In this document: one piece after another, positions 9,901 to 20,326 of the stretch
Layout of the letters: each line of letters begins with the position of its first letter
How positions within the stretch are numbered: position 1 is the stretch's first letter
Origin: Ditylenchus dipsaci
Taxonomy: Eukaryota > Nematoda > Chromadorea > Rhabditida > Anguinidae
Reading direction: 5' to 3'
Length of the DNA stretch: 64,000 bases
NCBI GenBank assembly: GCA_004194705.1
Contig: SADC01000859.1
Location: forward strand, 1-64,000
Position numbers and translations under genes: made by a program
Notes under the pieces: model-generated
What the model was told of the DNA's origin: nothing
The model's input: only the letters and a program-made list of their open reading frames with translations
Databases searched by the model: none

Positions 9901-11449
9901 AGTCATTAGCCTCAGAACTAAAAAATTATCCACTGTGAGAGGAAATTTTTCAGAACCTGCTGCAAAATTAGAAAACTTTTAGAAAGTGAGATATGGAAAA
10001 GTTTTTTGAACAACTTATTTAATGACTCCTTACTACTGCAATTTTTTAAAACGAAATGCACTATTGGCAAAAGGCATACCCAGAATTGCAGAATAATACA
10101 GTGTCCAGTCCAGGCAGGGTTTTAAGCAGTTGGTCGGCACATTCTGTTAATTTGCTGCTCACAAATCTGACATTGCATGTGGAAGACATCAGTTGGTTGG
10201 TTATGGACTCCACAACGACAGGGTGGCAATGCCCAACTACAATCAAAAAATTTAGATTTTTCTAGGGTTATTAGGCACTGTTCTTGTAAAGCACCTCTAC
10301 CAAACATTATTTTTTGTCTTGGTCCCACCTGTTGTGTATTTTAGGCTTAGGCAATGGTTGGCTAGCGTATGTTAAGACATATTTAAACATGAGTCTAACA
10401 AGGGAACCTCGCGAACTTGCTGTTCACTCATAAATTAGAGTCTGGTCTCATTGGATAGTCAGTATGTGACTTTCAATCAAATTCGTTCAGATCTCGTGCC
10501 CATAGACCAAAAAGTTGGGATAAGAAGGCTAGTAAAAATTGAAAAACCACAGGAGCTTGATAATTGAGTCACAGATTCGAATACCACTAGGTACACATCC
10601 TATTTTTACCCATTTTTTTTCAGAAGTTTGGGTGTCAAAATGATCATCAGGTTCTTAGCTATCTAAAAAAATTGTAGAGCAAGGGAAAATTAAAGAAAAA
10701 AACAAGGTGTGCACCCAATAGTATTTGAACCTGGGACCCAGAAAGCCCTTTTAAAATTCAAAAATTCCTTGGCGTCCCCTATGGTTTTTCAATATTTTAC
10801 TAGCCTTCTCATCTCAACTTTTTTGCCTGTGGGCACGAGATTTCAGCAAATTTGATTAAAAGTCGCATACTGGCCATCCAATGAGACCAAACTCTAATTT
10901 ACGAGTGAAAAACAATTTCGCAAGGTTCCCTTGTAAAATATGTTTGTTCGTACTAATAACGCTGGCCAACTCTTCACTGAACCTAAAATAGACAAAAGGG
11001 GGACCAAGGCGAAAAAACCTGTATTTTAGAGTTATTTGTAAAAGCCTAGCAAAATACTATAGAAAATTTTTGTGAATATTTTGAGTAAAAAGTTAAAAAG
11101 GTCACAGTTTTCAACAAAATAAGTTTTTTTTACAAAAACATACCATGTTGCACATTGGAGATACAATCAATATATCTGTGGCCTTCTTCATCATAAAGAT
11201 ACTGCATTTTTCCAGAAGAAACGACAAAGGGATCTTTTTCATAAAAAATTTGGCATTTGCTTCTAAAAATTATAAGCACATGTAATTTAAAAAATTCTAA
11301 AAATTTCCTGCAAAAAAATCACCCTATCATTTTTTTGCGCTTTGCAGCAGATCAGTTTTGTCCAGATTAGGGGTAACATTCTTGATTTTGTTCAGCAAAG
11401 TAGAACTATTAATATTGAAATAACCCAAGGCTTGAACGACAAGATCCAT
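6955..11449 (-). CDS. Class-III PLP phospho-lyase (ETNPPL/PHYKPL-like)
   Basis: This is a class-III aminotransferase-fold enzyme close to animal ethanolamine-phosphate and 5-phosphohydroxylysine phospho-lyases, which use PLP to release ammonia and phosphate. Eleven exons read on the minus strand: 11323-11449, 11144-11262, 10080-10236, 9843-9917, 8978-9071, 8597-8923, 8231-8269, 8089-8173, 7885-8034, 7787-7833 and 6955-7144, about 471 residues. Landmarks are VGHCHP, NSGSEANDLALRLAR, YHGH, AEALQSCGGQIIPP, DEVQTGFGR and the PLP-lysine motif TMGKPMGNG (Lys near residue 311), with ILKFKPPLCF near the end. Six junctions or exons each need one extra base, mostly in homopolymers (for example A7 near 11330, CCC near 8163, GGG near 7890). 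I read these as assembly contractions rather than decay. About 30 residues precede the usual start; the ATG at 11449 is provisional because an acceptor lies just upstream. Introns hold a pogo-like MITE (8305-8572), a fold-back (10398-10934) and small snapbacks (7398-7528, 9500-9655). Which substrate is used cannot be told. Confidence 0.88.
8305..8572. mobile_element. Pogo-like MITE inside an intron
   Basis: It starts TACAGTCAATATA and ends GGTTAACTGTA, with TA on each side. It includes ctcgactcgagggcctcgag and a pair of inverted agtgtc.gaccc / agtgtcagaccc phrases. It lies between two exons of the PLP enzyme, 24 bases downstream of the exon ending at 8597. Confidence 0.6.
9490..9660. repeat. 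Intronic CTGAGAGT snapback array
   Basis: Repeated words ctgagagtggtctgcaaaaa and their complements form several overlapping hairpins within the intron between the exons at 8978-9071 and 9843-9917. No coding role is seen. Confidence 0.55.
10398..10934. mobile_element. Fold-back element with tRNA T-arm-like motifs
   Basis: Ends ACAAGGGAACCTCGCGAACT and the complement frame arms of about 190 bases (gtctggtctcattgg and so on). Near the middle of each arm is a T-arm-like phrase, cacagattcgaataccac on one side and tatttgaacctgggac on the other. Longer relatives are at 29222-30000 and 53470-54257. It lies in intron 2 of the PLP enzyme gene. Confidence 0.75.
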
Positions 11450-11589
11450 ACTGTCTTTAGTAAAAAGTGATTTTAAATACCTGAAAATAATTAAGTATTA
11501 AAATTTTTTAAATATTAAAGCAAACAAAAACATTAAGAAATTGATATTTAAATAATTTACAAGCTGAAAAAGTAAATCAAATATTGGCG

Positions 11590-11822
11590 CTACTTAGAAT
11601 ACCCCCCCCCCCCAAAAATCCGACCTTATAAAATCGCTGTAACTACCCTTGCAAACAACAAGTTTAGGCTTAGCCCTTAGGCTTGGGGTAGGCCAGCGTA
11701 CGGAAGTTGTGACTAATGAAGAGTTTGCGCACATTTTCCGGGGTCTGGGACATATATTTGGGTACTTTTTACTTAAGTTTTAAAAGGTCGGATTTTTTGG
11801 GGGGGGGGGTATTCTATAGTAG
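11590..11822. mobile_element. Poly-G/C snapback element
   Basis: A palindrome whose arms run ctacttagaatacccccccc, then aaaaatccgacctta, with the complement at 11780-11822. The centre has taggcttagccc words. It sits just 5-prime of the first visible exon of the PLP enzyme gene, so the promoter or an upstream exon is not resolved. Confidence 0.6.
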
Positions 11823-12541
11823 GTCCAAATATTAAACAACAAAATATTGGATTTGATTCGGAAATTTCCACATCTTTATGCTGTACCCAGACCACAACTA
11901 TGAGAGGCGGTCCAATTATAATTACTGCAGCAGCATTAGATTGATGTTATCAGTAGGAAAGGGAGAAAATGGGCGGAATAAATGTGATGGGCGCAAAGGG
12001 CAGCAGATAAGAGGTTGAAAGTACACTACACTTTCCTCTAAACATTAAGAAAATTCTTAGATAGACAGCCTCAATAACTTTTGAAAATATATTTTTGCAG
12101 GTACTTAAGAATTCGATTTAAATCCTTTTCGCGCTTTTAAAAGTGATAGATAAACTTTCTGACTCTCTCATTTTTTAATAGCTTTTTTGGTTATTTTGTT
12201 TTTAAGTTCAAACAACTGACATCGATACAGTCAACACAATGTTTTGTTTTATTTTTCTTGCGAAAACATCAAATCAATCTGATGCATAGTATTTTGATAT
12301 CAATAAAGAAATGTTTTTGTTTTGAGCCAAAATAAAGGTACAAAAGGGCCGTAATTAATTTATTTTTGCTTGAAGGTGTATCTAACTCTTGCCTGAGCTT
12401 AAAAAATCACAAAAAAAACAACAGGGGACCAAGGCGACCTTACAGGGGAATGCTATTCAGCATGCTATTTATTCTGGCTTGTTTGGCAGTTTCAGGCATA
12501 ATCTGAGTCGCTGATTTCTAATCTGGCGTCAAAAAAGTCTA

Positions 12542-12773
12542 CCGTATTTCCTCTAATAAGCCGACTCTCCAATTTCAGAGACCTATATCTCAGCCTACAG
12601 AAAATATTTTGCAAAGCTGTTTATTGGGTTTTCTTAACTTCCACGAGCTCTACCGATTGCCCTTTTGGGATTTTGGTTGAGCACCCGAAGTTTTCAAGAT
12701 TGACCTTAAAATTTTCAGATTTTTGAGGGTTTGAAAAATAAGCCGCCCGGGCGGCCTATTAGAGGAAATACGG
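12542..12773. mobile_element. CCGTATTT..CTAATA element, word AAGCCG
   Basis: Ends CCGTATTTCCTCTAATAAGC and the complement, with TA on the left and TG (changed TA) on the right. It is nested in an outer fold-back whose arms are gcatgctatttattctggct (12458-12485) and its complement (12794-12822). Same family as 21426-21584, 28907-29169, 30548-31416, 32942-34284 and 46494-46735. Confidence 0.75.
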
Positions 12774-12789
12774 TGATTACCTCTAAAAT

Positions 12790-13420
12790 TGGTCAAACAA
12801 GCCAAAATAAATAGCATGCCACCACGTGGGTCGAACCTGCAACACCATGTTGAGCCAAAAACACAAAACGAATTTTTTGCGAAAACAAAGTCAATGCTGA
12901 AAATGCAGGTGTGTTAGAATAAAGCACTATTTGTATCAAGAAAGCATCAAAATGTTCATTTTTGATGCACAAATTGGCTGTTTTCCAGCAGATGTTTATC
13001 ACCTATATATGTGTGCATACATAGCTCTCATTATTGTTGTTGTTTTTGCCGTCGTCGTCGGTGTTTTGAAAAAGAGACGAGGAAGAATTTAGTCTTGTCT
13101 TCTCTTTTTTTTTGCGACTGATGAATGAGAGATATGTAGTGATTGGAGGAAGAAGAGGCTGGAAAGCGTGTGTCTTTCCTGTGTTTTTGCACAAATTTCA
13201 ACGACAAATTTTTGTTATGCATTGCTCTACTGATGATGGCGATCTTCGTTTGGTATATTAATTCTTTTTAATCGTATAATTAGTAGCATCCAGAAGTTGT
13301 CTGATTGATAAATGTGTGTTTTGAACACTAACTGCAAAAAAATCTTATGAGAACACTACTTTACCAAAAAGAGCATTTTCGATAATTTAGTGGCATAATT
13401 TTTATCAATGGTAAAATTAT
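12790..13420. other. Gene-free stretch
   Basis: AT-rich sequence with simple-sequence pieces (a ttgttgttgtttttgccgtcg tract near 13035). A T-arm-like phrase, gggtcgaacctgcaaca, lies at 12828. No exon with family similarity was found on either strand. Confidence 0.5.
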
Positions 13421-13458
13421 TTGCGTCTGGAGATTTGCGCGCTCCTTATTTTCGGGGC

Positions 13459-13885
13459 CCACATGAGCATAGTGGTGCCACCGTCCTTCGCCGTCCTAAT
13501 TTTTTCATCGCCGTCCTGCATTTTCATCAAATTTTTTTATAACGGAACGCTTTTTTATTTACATCATATAGCCAGTTTTTATTTTTCTACCTTTTTGGGT
13601 GACCGTCCAGGTTTTCTTTTACTTTTAGTTCAAAAAAATAAGGCCGTCCTGATTTTACATGAAATTTTCAAAAAAATTGGAGAAATTAGGATGGCCTCAT
13701 TTTTTTTAACTAAAAGTAAAAGAAAACCTGGACGGTCACCCAAAAATAAGGTAGAAAAATAAAAACTGGGTATATGATGTAAAATAAAAAAAGCGTTCCG
13801 TTATAAAGAATTTGATAAAAATGCAGGACGGCGATGAAAAAAATTAAGACGGCGAAGGACGGCGACACCACTATGCACATGAGTG
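13459..13885. mobile_element. Fold-back element, GGCGACGG type
   Basis: A palindrome with arms of about 170 bases (catagtggtgccaccgtcc ... gtccaggttttcttttac) around an inner unpaired centre near 13625-13700. The long open frames on both strands here are mirror images produced by the palindrome, not genes. Confidence 0.75.
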
Positions 13886-14239
13886 ACCCGACATTTGCGT
13901 CCAAAAAAATTTGGATTTTCATTCGCGGACGTTGGTTAAGCAGATGCGACATTTGCGAATAGTAAATAGAAAAAAATTCTTTCATCCAAAATATTGATTA
14001 GCAAAAGCAGATTCGCATTTTTCAGGCCACGGATGTCCTATCCACCAATAACCGCAAAAAAAATCAGCCTTTGTCGAGGGTTAATAATGTATCATCCGCC
14101 CAAATGCGTTCGGTAAGGTTTTTCCAGAAAAATATCACCATGTCATCTTACAGGGTATAAAATAAAAAAGCGAAAATATGGCGGAGTCTTCTGCGAGCTA
14201 GCACTTTTTCGATCCGAATTCTATTCCTTAAAAAAAATT

Positions 14240-14792
14240 AGATGCATAGACGTTTCGCAAATTTGAAACACCAAAAGAGTAATATATCTCTAGGCGTATA
14301 TATGTATACCTCTAGGCGTACTTAGTTAGACATACCAAGGGTATTTGGCAGCGAAGCGGCCAAATACTAGCATACTGCACATTGCAAGGAATAGGGGTAC
14401 ATACATGTGTTAGACCCGAACCTTTGAAATTTGGAATGTGCTGGACTTTGGCCAGCGAATTCGGACAAATACCCTTAGTATGTCTAAATAAGGTTTACAT
14501 ACATATACAGTCGAACTTGGATACAACACCATTTCAAGGAACCGAGATTAGGGTGGTTTTGTGTCGAGGGTTCACTTGATTTGATTTCAGTTCTGATTCA
14601 AATCGGTCCATTTTCGGGTGGTTTTGTACCGAGGGTGGTGTTATATCGAGGGTGGTGTTGTATCCAGGTTCGACTGTATACCGTATAAGCCTAGAGATAT
14701 TTTACTCTTTTGGAGTTTCAAATTTGCATAACGTCCATACCCAAAATTTAGCCACTAGAAAGCGTCAGAATGTTTTTGCACAAATAGGTATT
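14240..14792. mobile_element. Fold-back element disrupted by a MITE
   Basis: The arm gtttcgcaaatttgaaacac ... ctctaggcgtatata pairs with the stretch after 14680. The smaller CAGTCGAAC element at 14508-14676 lies in the right half. A sub-palindrome accaagggtatttgg/ccaaatacccttagt sits at the centre. Confidence 0.6.
14508..14676. mobile_element. Pogo-like MITE, 169 bases
   Basis: Begins CAGTCGAACTTGGATACAAC and ends with the complement between TA dinucleotides. The inner word gtggttttgtaccgagg recurs in both halves. Confidence 0.75.
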
Positions 14793-14804
14793 TTGGCAAT
14801 AGTA

Positions 14805-15066
14805 AAGAATCCGGTGTTTTTTTCGCCTTGGTCCCCCCTGTTGTTTTTTTGGTGTAATATCGAATCTTATTTCTTGTGAACTTTGTTTTTTATTTTGTTT
14901 TCTAAATGGTAATAAGTTTTTTTTTCTTGTTGATAAACTTTATTAACAGCTTAATGCCTGTCAAGAAGTTAGTTGAAAATTTAGAAGAAATTGATTGGTC
15001 ATGCATTCAAAATTACACAAAAAAAACAACAGGGAGGACCAAGGCAAAAAAAACACTGGATTCTTT
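14805..15066. mobile_element. Fold-back with GACCAAGGC arms
   Basis: The phrase aagaatccggtgttttttt then cgccttggtcccccctg is mirrored at 15020-15066. It contributes two of the dispersed GGGGACCAAGGC words. Confidence 0.65.
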
Positions 15067-15109
15067 ACTAGTGCCGGTATTTTATTTTAAACAGTGCCAA
15101 AAATTTTGA

Positions 15110-16065
15110 AAAAAATTGGAATGAGCTGGCCGAGCTCCACAAAAAAGCGTTGAAAATCAGTTATTGACGCATCATTTTTTTGGCAAATTTATATATTTTG
15201 TTTGAAAAAATCCAGATTGGGTGTTTCACCGGTGTAATTATTAGGAAATAAAAGGCTTTGTCTGCTAAACAAAGTAATTGCTATTATCAGCTATGCAAAA
15301 ACAATATTAGCACAACAAAATTCCTGCTCTCAGCAATAAAAAATAATTTTCTACAACATCAACGAAATAACTTTGATCACGACATTGGAAAGCGTTCCTT
15401 TTTGCTTATTTGTGTAGTTTAATTGCTTTTTAAAGGGAGGAAGCAAAGGTGCTTGACTTTTGGTTTTGGTCAGTTGCAAGGGTAATCGGCTGATTCGGGG
15501 TTGCAAACAGTTAAAATGGGTGCTCAAAGCACTCACATGTGTCATCAAAATATCATATGACCGGTACAAATGTTGATGTTTTTAACTTTTAAAAGGTGGA
15601 GAGTAACTATGCTGCAAGCACGCCCATGAATTACACTACCAGAGGTGGACAAAGCCCAAGACCAGATCAGACCGCTCAGACAAGACCACGGAAGACCAGA
15701 TCAGACCGGATTGTACAGTCAAACCCAGTTTTTACCGAGATAAGGTCGGTCTGTGATCTATTTTTTTTTCTGCAGCCATTATATAATTTTCCTCCTCTAC
15801 ATTTCTGTTAAATATATTTTTTTTAATGACAATAAAATCGAAAGAAAAATGCTGTTCATTGTTTTCCAGGGGGGACCAAGGCGACCCCCGCCCCCTCCAT
15901 TGAAGGATAGGGCCGAATTTTTTATCTGCAACTTATTACCATTGTTTTTCTTGCAAATTTTTTGTGTTTCGTGTGGAAAAGCTCCCAGGTAGCTTATCTA
16001 CTGTCATGGATTTTCCTGCGAAATTTTTTTAACTTTTTAGGTGCCTAAATTTTTTCGGCTCAAAT
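15110..16065. other. Gene-free stretch with an AGACCAGATCAGACC array
   Basis: At 15645-15720 the words agaccagatcagaccg repeat irregularly. Another GGGGACCAAGGC word is at 15868. No exon is recognised. Confidence 0.45.
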
Positions 16066-16068
16066 TGT

Positions 16069-16888
16069 TTTACCCCGTCAAATTACTGATTTACCCCGTC
16101 AAATTATTTTTTTACCCCGTCAAATTTAAATTTCGATCAAAATACTCATTTACCCCGTCAAATTACTGATTTACCCCGTCAAAATATTGATTTACCCGTC
16201 AAATTAAAATTTTCGGTAAAATACTGCAGTAAATTTTGCGGGAATCCAAATTTTATAGTCAAAATGACTTGGATCGCGCAAAATCCAGCCCCAGAGTGGC
16301 CAGAAGCCCCTGAAAATTGATTTTTTGGGGTTTACTAAAGGGGGAGTAAACTTTTCGCAAAAATTCGATTGAGCGGATCAGATTTCGGGTCCGATGGGCT
16401 CAATCGCTCAGAATTTCATCCTGAACCATTCTCGAGTATCTCAAACAACACTAAGCCATCCTTAACTGCTCCAGACCAGTATCTAACAACCCTAAATCCG
16501 TGCTTAGGGCGGTTTAAGATGATGGAGAATGGTTCAGGGTGGAATTCTGAGCGATTGAGCCCATGGGACCCGAAATCTGATCCGCTCAATCGAATTTTTG
16601 CGAAAAGTTCACTCCCCCTATAGTAAACCCCCAAAAAATCAATTTTCAGGGGCTTCTGGCCACTCTGGGGCTGGATTTTGCGCGATCCAAGTCATTTTTG
16701 ACTATAAAATTCGGATTCCCGCAAAATTTACTGCAGTATTTTACCGAAAATTTTAATTTGACGGGGTAAATCAATATTTTGACGGGGTAAATCAGTAATT
16801 TGACGGGTGAATGAGTATTTTGATCAAAATTCAAATTTGACGGGGTAAAAAAATAATTTGACGGGGTAAATCAGTAATTTGACGGGTG
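16069..16888. mobile_element. Fold-back, GACGGGGTAAAT ends, GGTTTACTAAAG core
   Basis: Each end is an array of about six words (attaccccgtcaaattactg). Inside is a core that includes ggccagaagcccctgaaa, ggggtttactaaaggggg and gattgagcggatcagattt, then a spacer. The same core occurs at 41399-42062 with entirely different ends (CTCACCGCAAA words), and a partial core at 42660-42775. Confidence 0.8.
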
Positions 16889-16899
16889 AAATTAGTTAC

Positions 16900-17400
16900 A
16901 GCCAATTTTTTCGGGACACCCTGTATTCACAATTTTTAGCACTATAATAGTAACATGGCCAAAACACACAATTTGAAATTCCCCACTTTTCTAAAAAAGT
17001 TACCTTTTCCCTAAGCATAGCCAAAATTTGGTCACCGGGTTCTTTTACACCATGGTCTATTTCAATATGAAAGTGCCATACAAAAGTTCAAAACTCACTT
17101 GTCTGTTTTCCAATAATATTATTTTAAAAGTTAAAAACACTTTTTGTCAAATTATTACCATTCAAGAATGTTGACATAACACACCACAGTTTCACATGCA
17201 TACTAAAAGAATAATATTATTTGCTACCTGTTTTGCACTAAAACTATTTTTTTGCGATGCTCTAAGTAATTAATTGCTTACACGTGATGTGTTTTCACTT
17301 ACTTCCTTGGAGTTGTGGAATATTTCAGGTGTGTGCAACAAGGATATTGTCTACGTGATTTGCAAAGAGTATTGTCTATGCCCAAAATAGAATAAAGAAA
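16900..17400. other. Gene-free stretch
   Basis: Follows a ttcgggacaccctgta phrase at 16909 that resembles a mariner terminal repeat. The rest is AT-rich with no recognisable exon. Confidence 0.4.
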
Positions 17401-17409
17401 TGAATATTA

Positions 17410-17640
17410 TTGAGGGGTAGGATTTCAGAATTATTTAGGAACTGACGTTTTTGTGATTTCAATTTACATGATTTCATACAACCGTTCTGAAAATGACGGC
17501 AAGAAGCAGGGCTACATTTCGAGTGTAAGGTTGCAAATGAATATTTAAATTAAAATTACAAAAAAACGTCACTTCAAAACTAATACCGAATAGTTCTGGG
17601 ACAGTCCTATGGCGGATGGCATCGAATTGGACATCGTAGA
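17410..17640. repeat. Dispersed repeat, copy 1
   Basis: Contains gaaaatgacggcaagaagca and gtgtaaggttg. A diverged copy in the same orientation is at 51550-51780. Each copy is itself weakly palindromic (gaactgacgtttttgtg against the later aaaaacgtcacttc). Confidence 0.65.
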
Positions 17641-17834
17641 AGGTTTTTAAAATTCTAGCTCTAACTTTACATCACCTTTTTCTCTGTGAGATAGCTCATA
17701 TGAAAGCTAAGGATCTTAGCTACATTTTGACACTAAACTTGTGAATAAAAGGAAAAAAGCAGGGTTTGCACCAGTGGTGGTCGAACCTGTGACCTGGGCC
17801 ATTCGTATATAAAGTCCAGCACCACGAACTCTCT

Positions 17835-17975
17835 CAATAACGAACACGTTTTTTGGTTTGGTTTGGTTGGATTTTCGATAAAGTACTTATAACGGACCTT
17901 CTCAATAACGAACTCTCTCAATAACGAACACCTAGAGCCGGTCCCAAGGGGTTCGTTGTTGGGAGAGTCGACTGT
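17835..17975. mobile_element. Pogo-like MITE fragment
   Basis: Words ctctcaataacgaac occur three times and the right end is ggagagtcgactgta. A left CAGTC end is not clear, so this is probably truncated. Confidence 0.5.
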
Positions 17976-18152
17976 ATATAGAGTCCCGCCTGAAACAGGG
18001 TCAGAAAAATTTATATCTTCTTTTCAAGACTAACATAAACTGTAATTTGATATTTGGTTTTCCTCAGCTAGCAAGTCAGTATTTCTGTTTGACGCCATTT
18101 TGCTTGCCGTGTTCGTTCTTTCTCTCTGCAAAAAATAAGTGCAACATCAAAA

Positions 18153-19898
18153 ATGGAGCTTTTGGTTGCTGATCTTCGTAGAATTGTGCACGATCAGGTT
18201 TATTTTTGAAAAATTTCTAGTTAATTTTTCTTATCGTTTATTGAATTTAGAAATGCTTTATTGCTCGCGGACTCAAATTGGCCAATGAGAAAACAAACGT
18301 GGATGTCGAAACTCTTGCTGCTTGTGCATCTGGTCTGGTTGCTGTCTATCTAATTCAAGGTGCGCGTGCTCAAATGCTGGCCAATGCTATTTTGACTGGA
18401 GTGCCTATTCTGCTTACGTATGTCTTCGTGGATGAATGTCCTTCGCTGGAAATTCTTCTTTTCCATTGGTATGATTTCTCGAATCAATTGTTTTTGTCAT
18501 ACTGAATTTTATCCTCCAATCCTGCAGGGGCTGCTTTGGAATCTCAGTTTTGCTGGACGCTATGGTGGAGGACGTCTCGCCTGGCTACTATCTTCTCAAA
18601 GTCCTTCTATTCGCTTGCCTCTACTTGAAACCAATGCTCTGGGCCAATAAGATCATCGCTGAGTTGAAGGCGGAAACCCAGGTTGATATTAATTTTCATG
18701 GGTATGTCGATCGATCTCATGTTTTTCAGGCTAAGCGAGTTCCGAACTTGCCTGCTGCTGTCAGCAACGACAACATTGTGAAAACGGCTGTTAGTTCTAC
18801 TCGGGCTGAAGCTGGTGCGTCTTCCTCTCCTCAATTTGGCAGGGCTATGAGTGGTTCGCTTCCTGCAGTTTCCCCTGTGTATGCGCCAGAAGATGTAATG
18901 GCCAAGGATGGTCGTCACGCTCTCACTCCTTCGACCAGCGACACTGATCTTGAAGCTTGCAGCCGGAATTGCCTGTTAATCTCAATGACTTGGTTTTCAA
19001 GCCGGAAAAGAATATGGTGATTTATTTACTGGTTGTCATTTTTATGGATGTATGTGAAAACTCCCGACAAATGTGTGAAATTTCCCTACTAATTAATTAA
19101 TTTTCCCGACGAATTTTTAAAACGAACATATCTCAGTGTTTTCTTATCATTTTTTTATTTTTTTAGACCAGCATGCAGCCCTACTCTTCTAGTTTCTAAT
19201 GAGCCATCAACCAAACTGTTATAATTTAAAAAACATTGAGAAAAAATAGTTTACATAAAACAAGGAGTTGTTAGATAAAAACCAACTTTTCTCAATTTTT
19301 TTAAAATTTTAACGATTTGTTTGATGACTCATTAGAAACTAGAAGAGTAGGGCTGCATGCTGGTCTAAAAAAAATAAAAAAATGATAAGAAAACACTGAG
19401 ATATGTTTGTTTCAAAAATTTGTCGGGAAAATTAATTAATTAGTCGGGAAATTTCACACATTTGTCGGGAGTTTTCAATTTGATCCCATTTTTATATGTT
19501 ACAGTCACCCTTCTAGGTTTTCAATGGGCCTTTGATGAAATACGGTCACCTATCACATGACTGTGGATAATTTGTCAAAGCGCAATATCGCCTTCGCTAT
19601 CAAGAGCAATGCCATTCCTCGTCTCTACTGCCTTCCTCCGTTTGGTATCATTAAGCCGAAGGAGAAACAACTTGTGGCTGTAAGCGTCCAGGTGAGAAAG
19701 ACTCGAATTTTTTATATTTTGGATTTTGTTATAGGCTTGTTTTAGAAATTCGACGTGGAGGCCGTGGACGTGAGCCGTGACCGCATTGCTTTCGACTACG
19801 TCTTTTGTCCTGCAGACACTCAGAAATTTTCGCATCGCTTGTTTGGTGGAAGCGAGACCCGCCGTCGCAAGAATATCTTCATCAAATACAATCCTTAG
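18153..19898 (+). CDS. REEP/TB2-DP1/HVA22 domain fused to an MSP domain
   Basis: Six exons: 18153-18197, 18251-18468, 18528-18681, 18730-19016, 19517-19691 and 19746-19898, about 344 residues. Residues about 35-125 carry the REEP-type hairpin membrane region (YLIQGARAQMLANAIL, HWGCFGISVLLDAMVED, YYLLKVLLFACLYLKP). REEP proteins shape tubular ER. A Ser/Ala/Pro-rich linker follows. The last 115 residues are an MSP domain (FNGP, YHMTVDNLSKRNIAFAIK, CLPPFGIIKP, RIAFDYVF) ending RRRKNIFIKYNP, as in nematode MSP proteins; related VAP domains bind ER-contact partners. The linker and the start of the MSP domain share exon 4. Three single bases are missing (CC near 18962; TTT and AAA near 19531-19537), each in a run, so the frame is probably intact in the genome. 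Intron 3 (18682-18729) is 48 bases and in frame. The 500-base fourth intron holds a fold-back. I infer an ER-membrane protein; the fusion itself is the oddity. Confidence 0.85.
19055..19477. mobile_element. Fold-back element in the REEP-MSP intron
   Basis: Arms gaaaactcccgacaaatgtg and complement enclose the inner arm tactcttctagtttctaatg, shared with 5584-5988. It fills most of intron 4 and would form a hairpin in the pre-mRNA. Confidence 0.75.
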
Positions 19899-19966
19899 GA
19901 AAGAATGAGGAACATATCATGAACCTACAGATGTATCTTGTTCTGTAGTAATATTGTTGTATAGTG

Positions 19967-19972
19967 AATAAA
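19967..19972 (+). terminator. Polyadenylation signal AATAAA
   Basis: Canonical hexamer 69 bases after the REEP-MSP stop codon. It supports 19898 as the true gene end. Confidence 0.7.
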
Positions 19973-20326
19973 ATATATTACAACTTATCCTGCGCCTGGA
20001 GTTGTAACTTTTGTTTATAATTCTTATTAATAGTTTGAATAGCCATGTTTTTAAATAGTTGACTTAAATATATATGCGTTTATACAATCTTAAAAATATC
20101 AGCCACGCCTGGTCGTCACTGCTTCAGGTTGTCTTAGTCAACTCAGAGATGGCAGTAGAGGAATGCCACACTAATGTTTCAAAATAAGATACTGTATCGC
20201 AAACCTTAAATGTTGGCTTTCAGATCGGCGTTTTTTCCCAGTCGTGCCATCCCATGCAAGCTGCAGTTTGTCACTTTGCCAATCCGCAACGGTTTGCTTA
20301 AGCCCTGTTTCTAATGAGCGGATTTT

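Noticed and set aside
13421..13985. Two overlapping frames with shared words (VVPPSFAVLIF / VVSPSFAVLIF)
   Set aside because: The similarity of the two strands comes from the palindrome 13459-13885, not from a duplicated gene.
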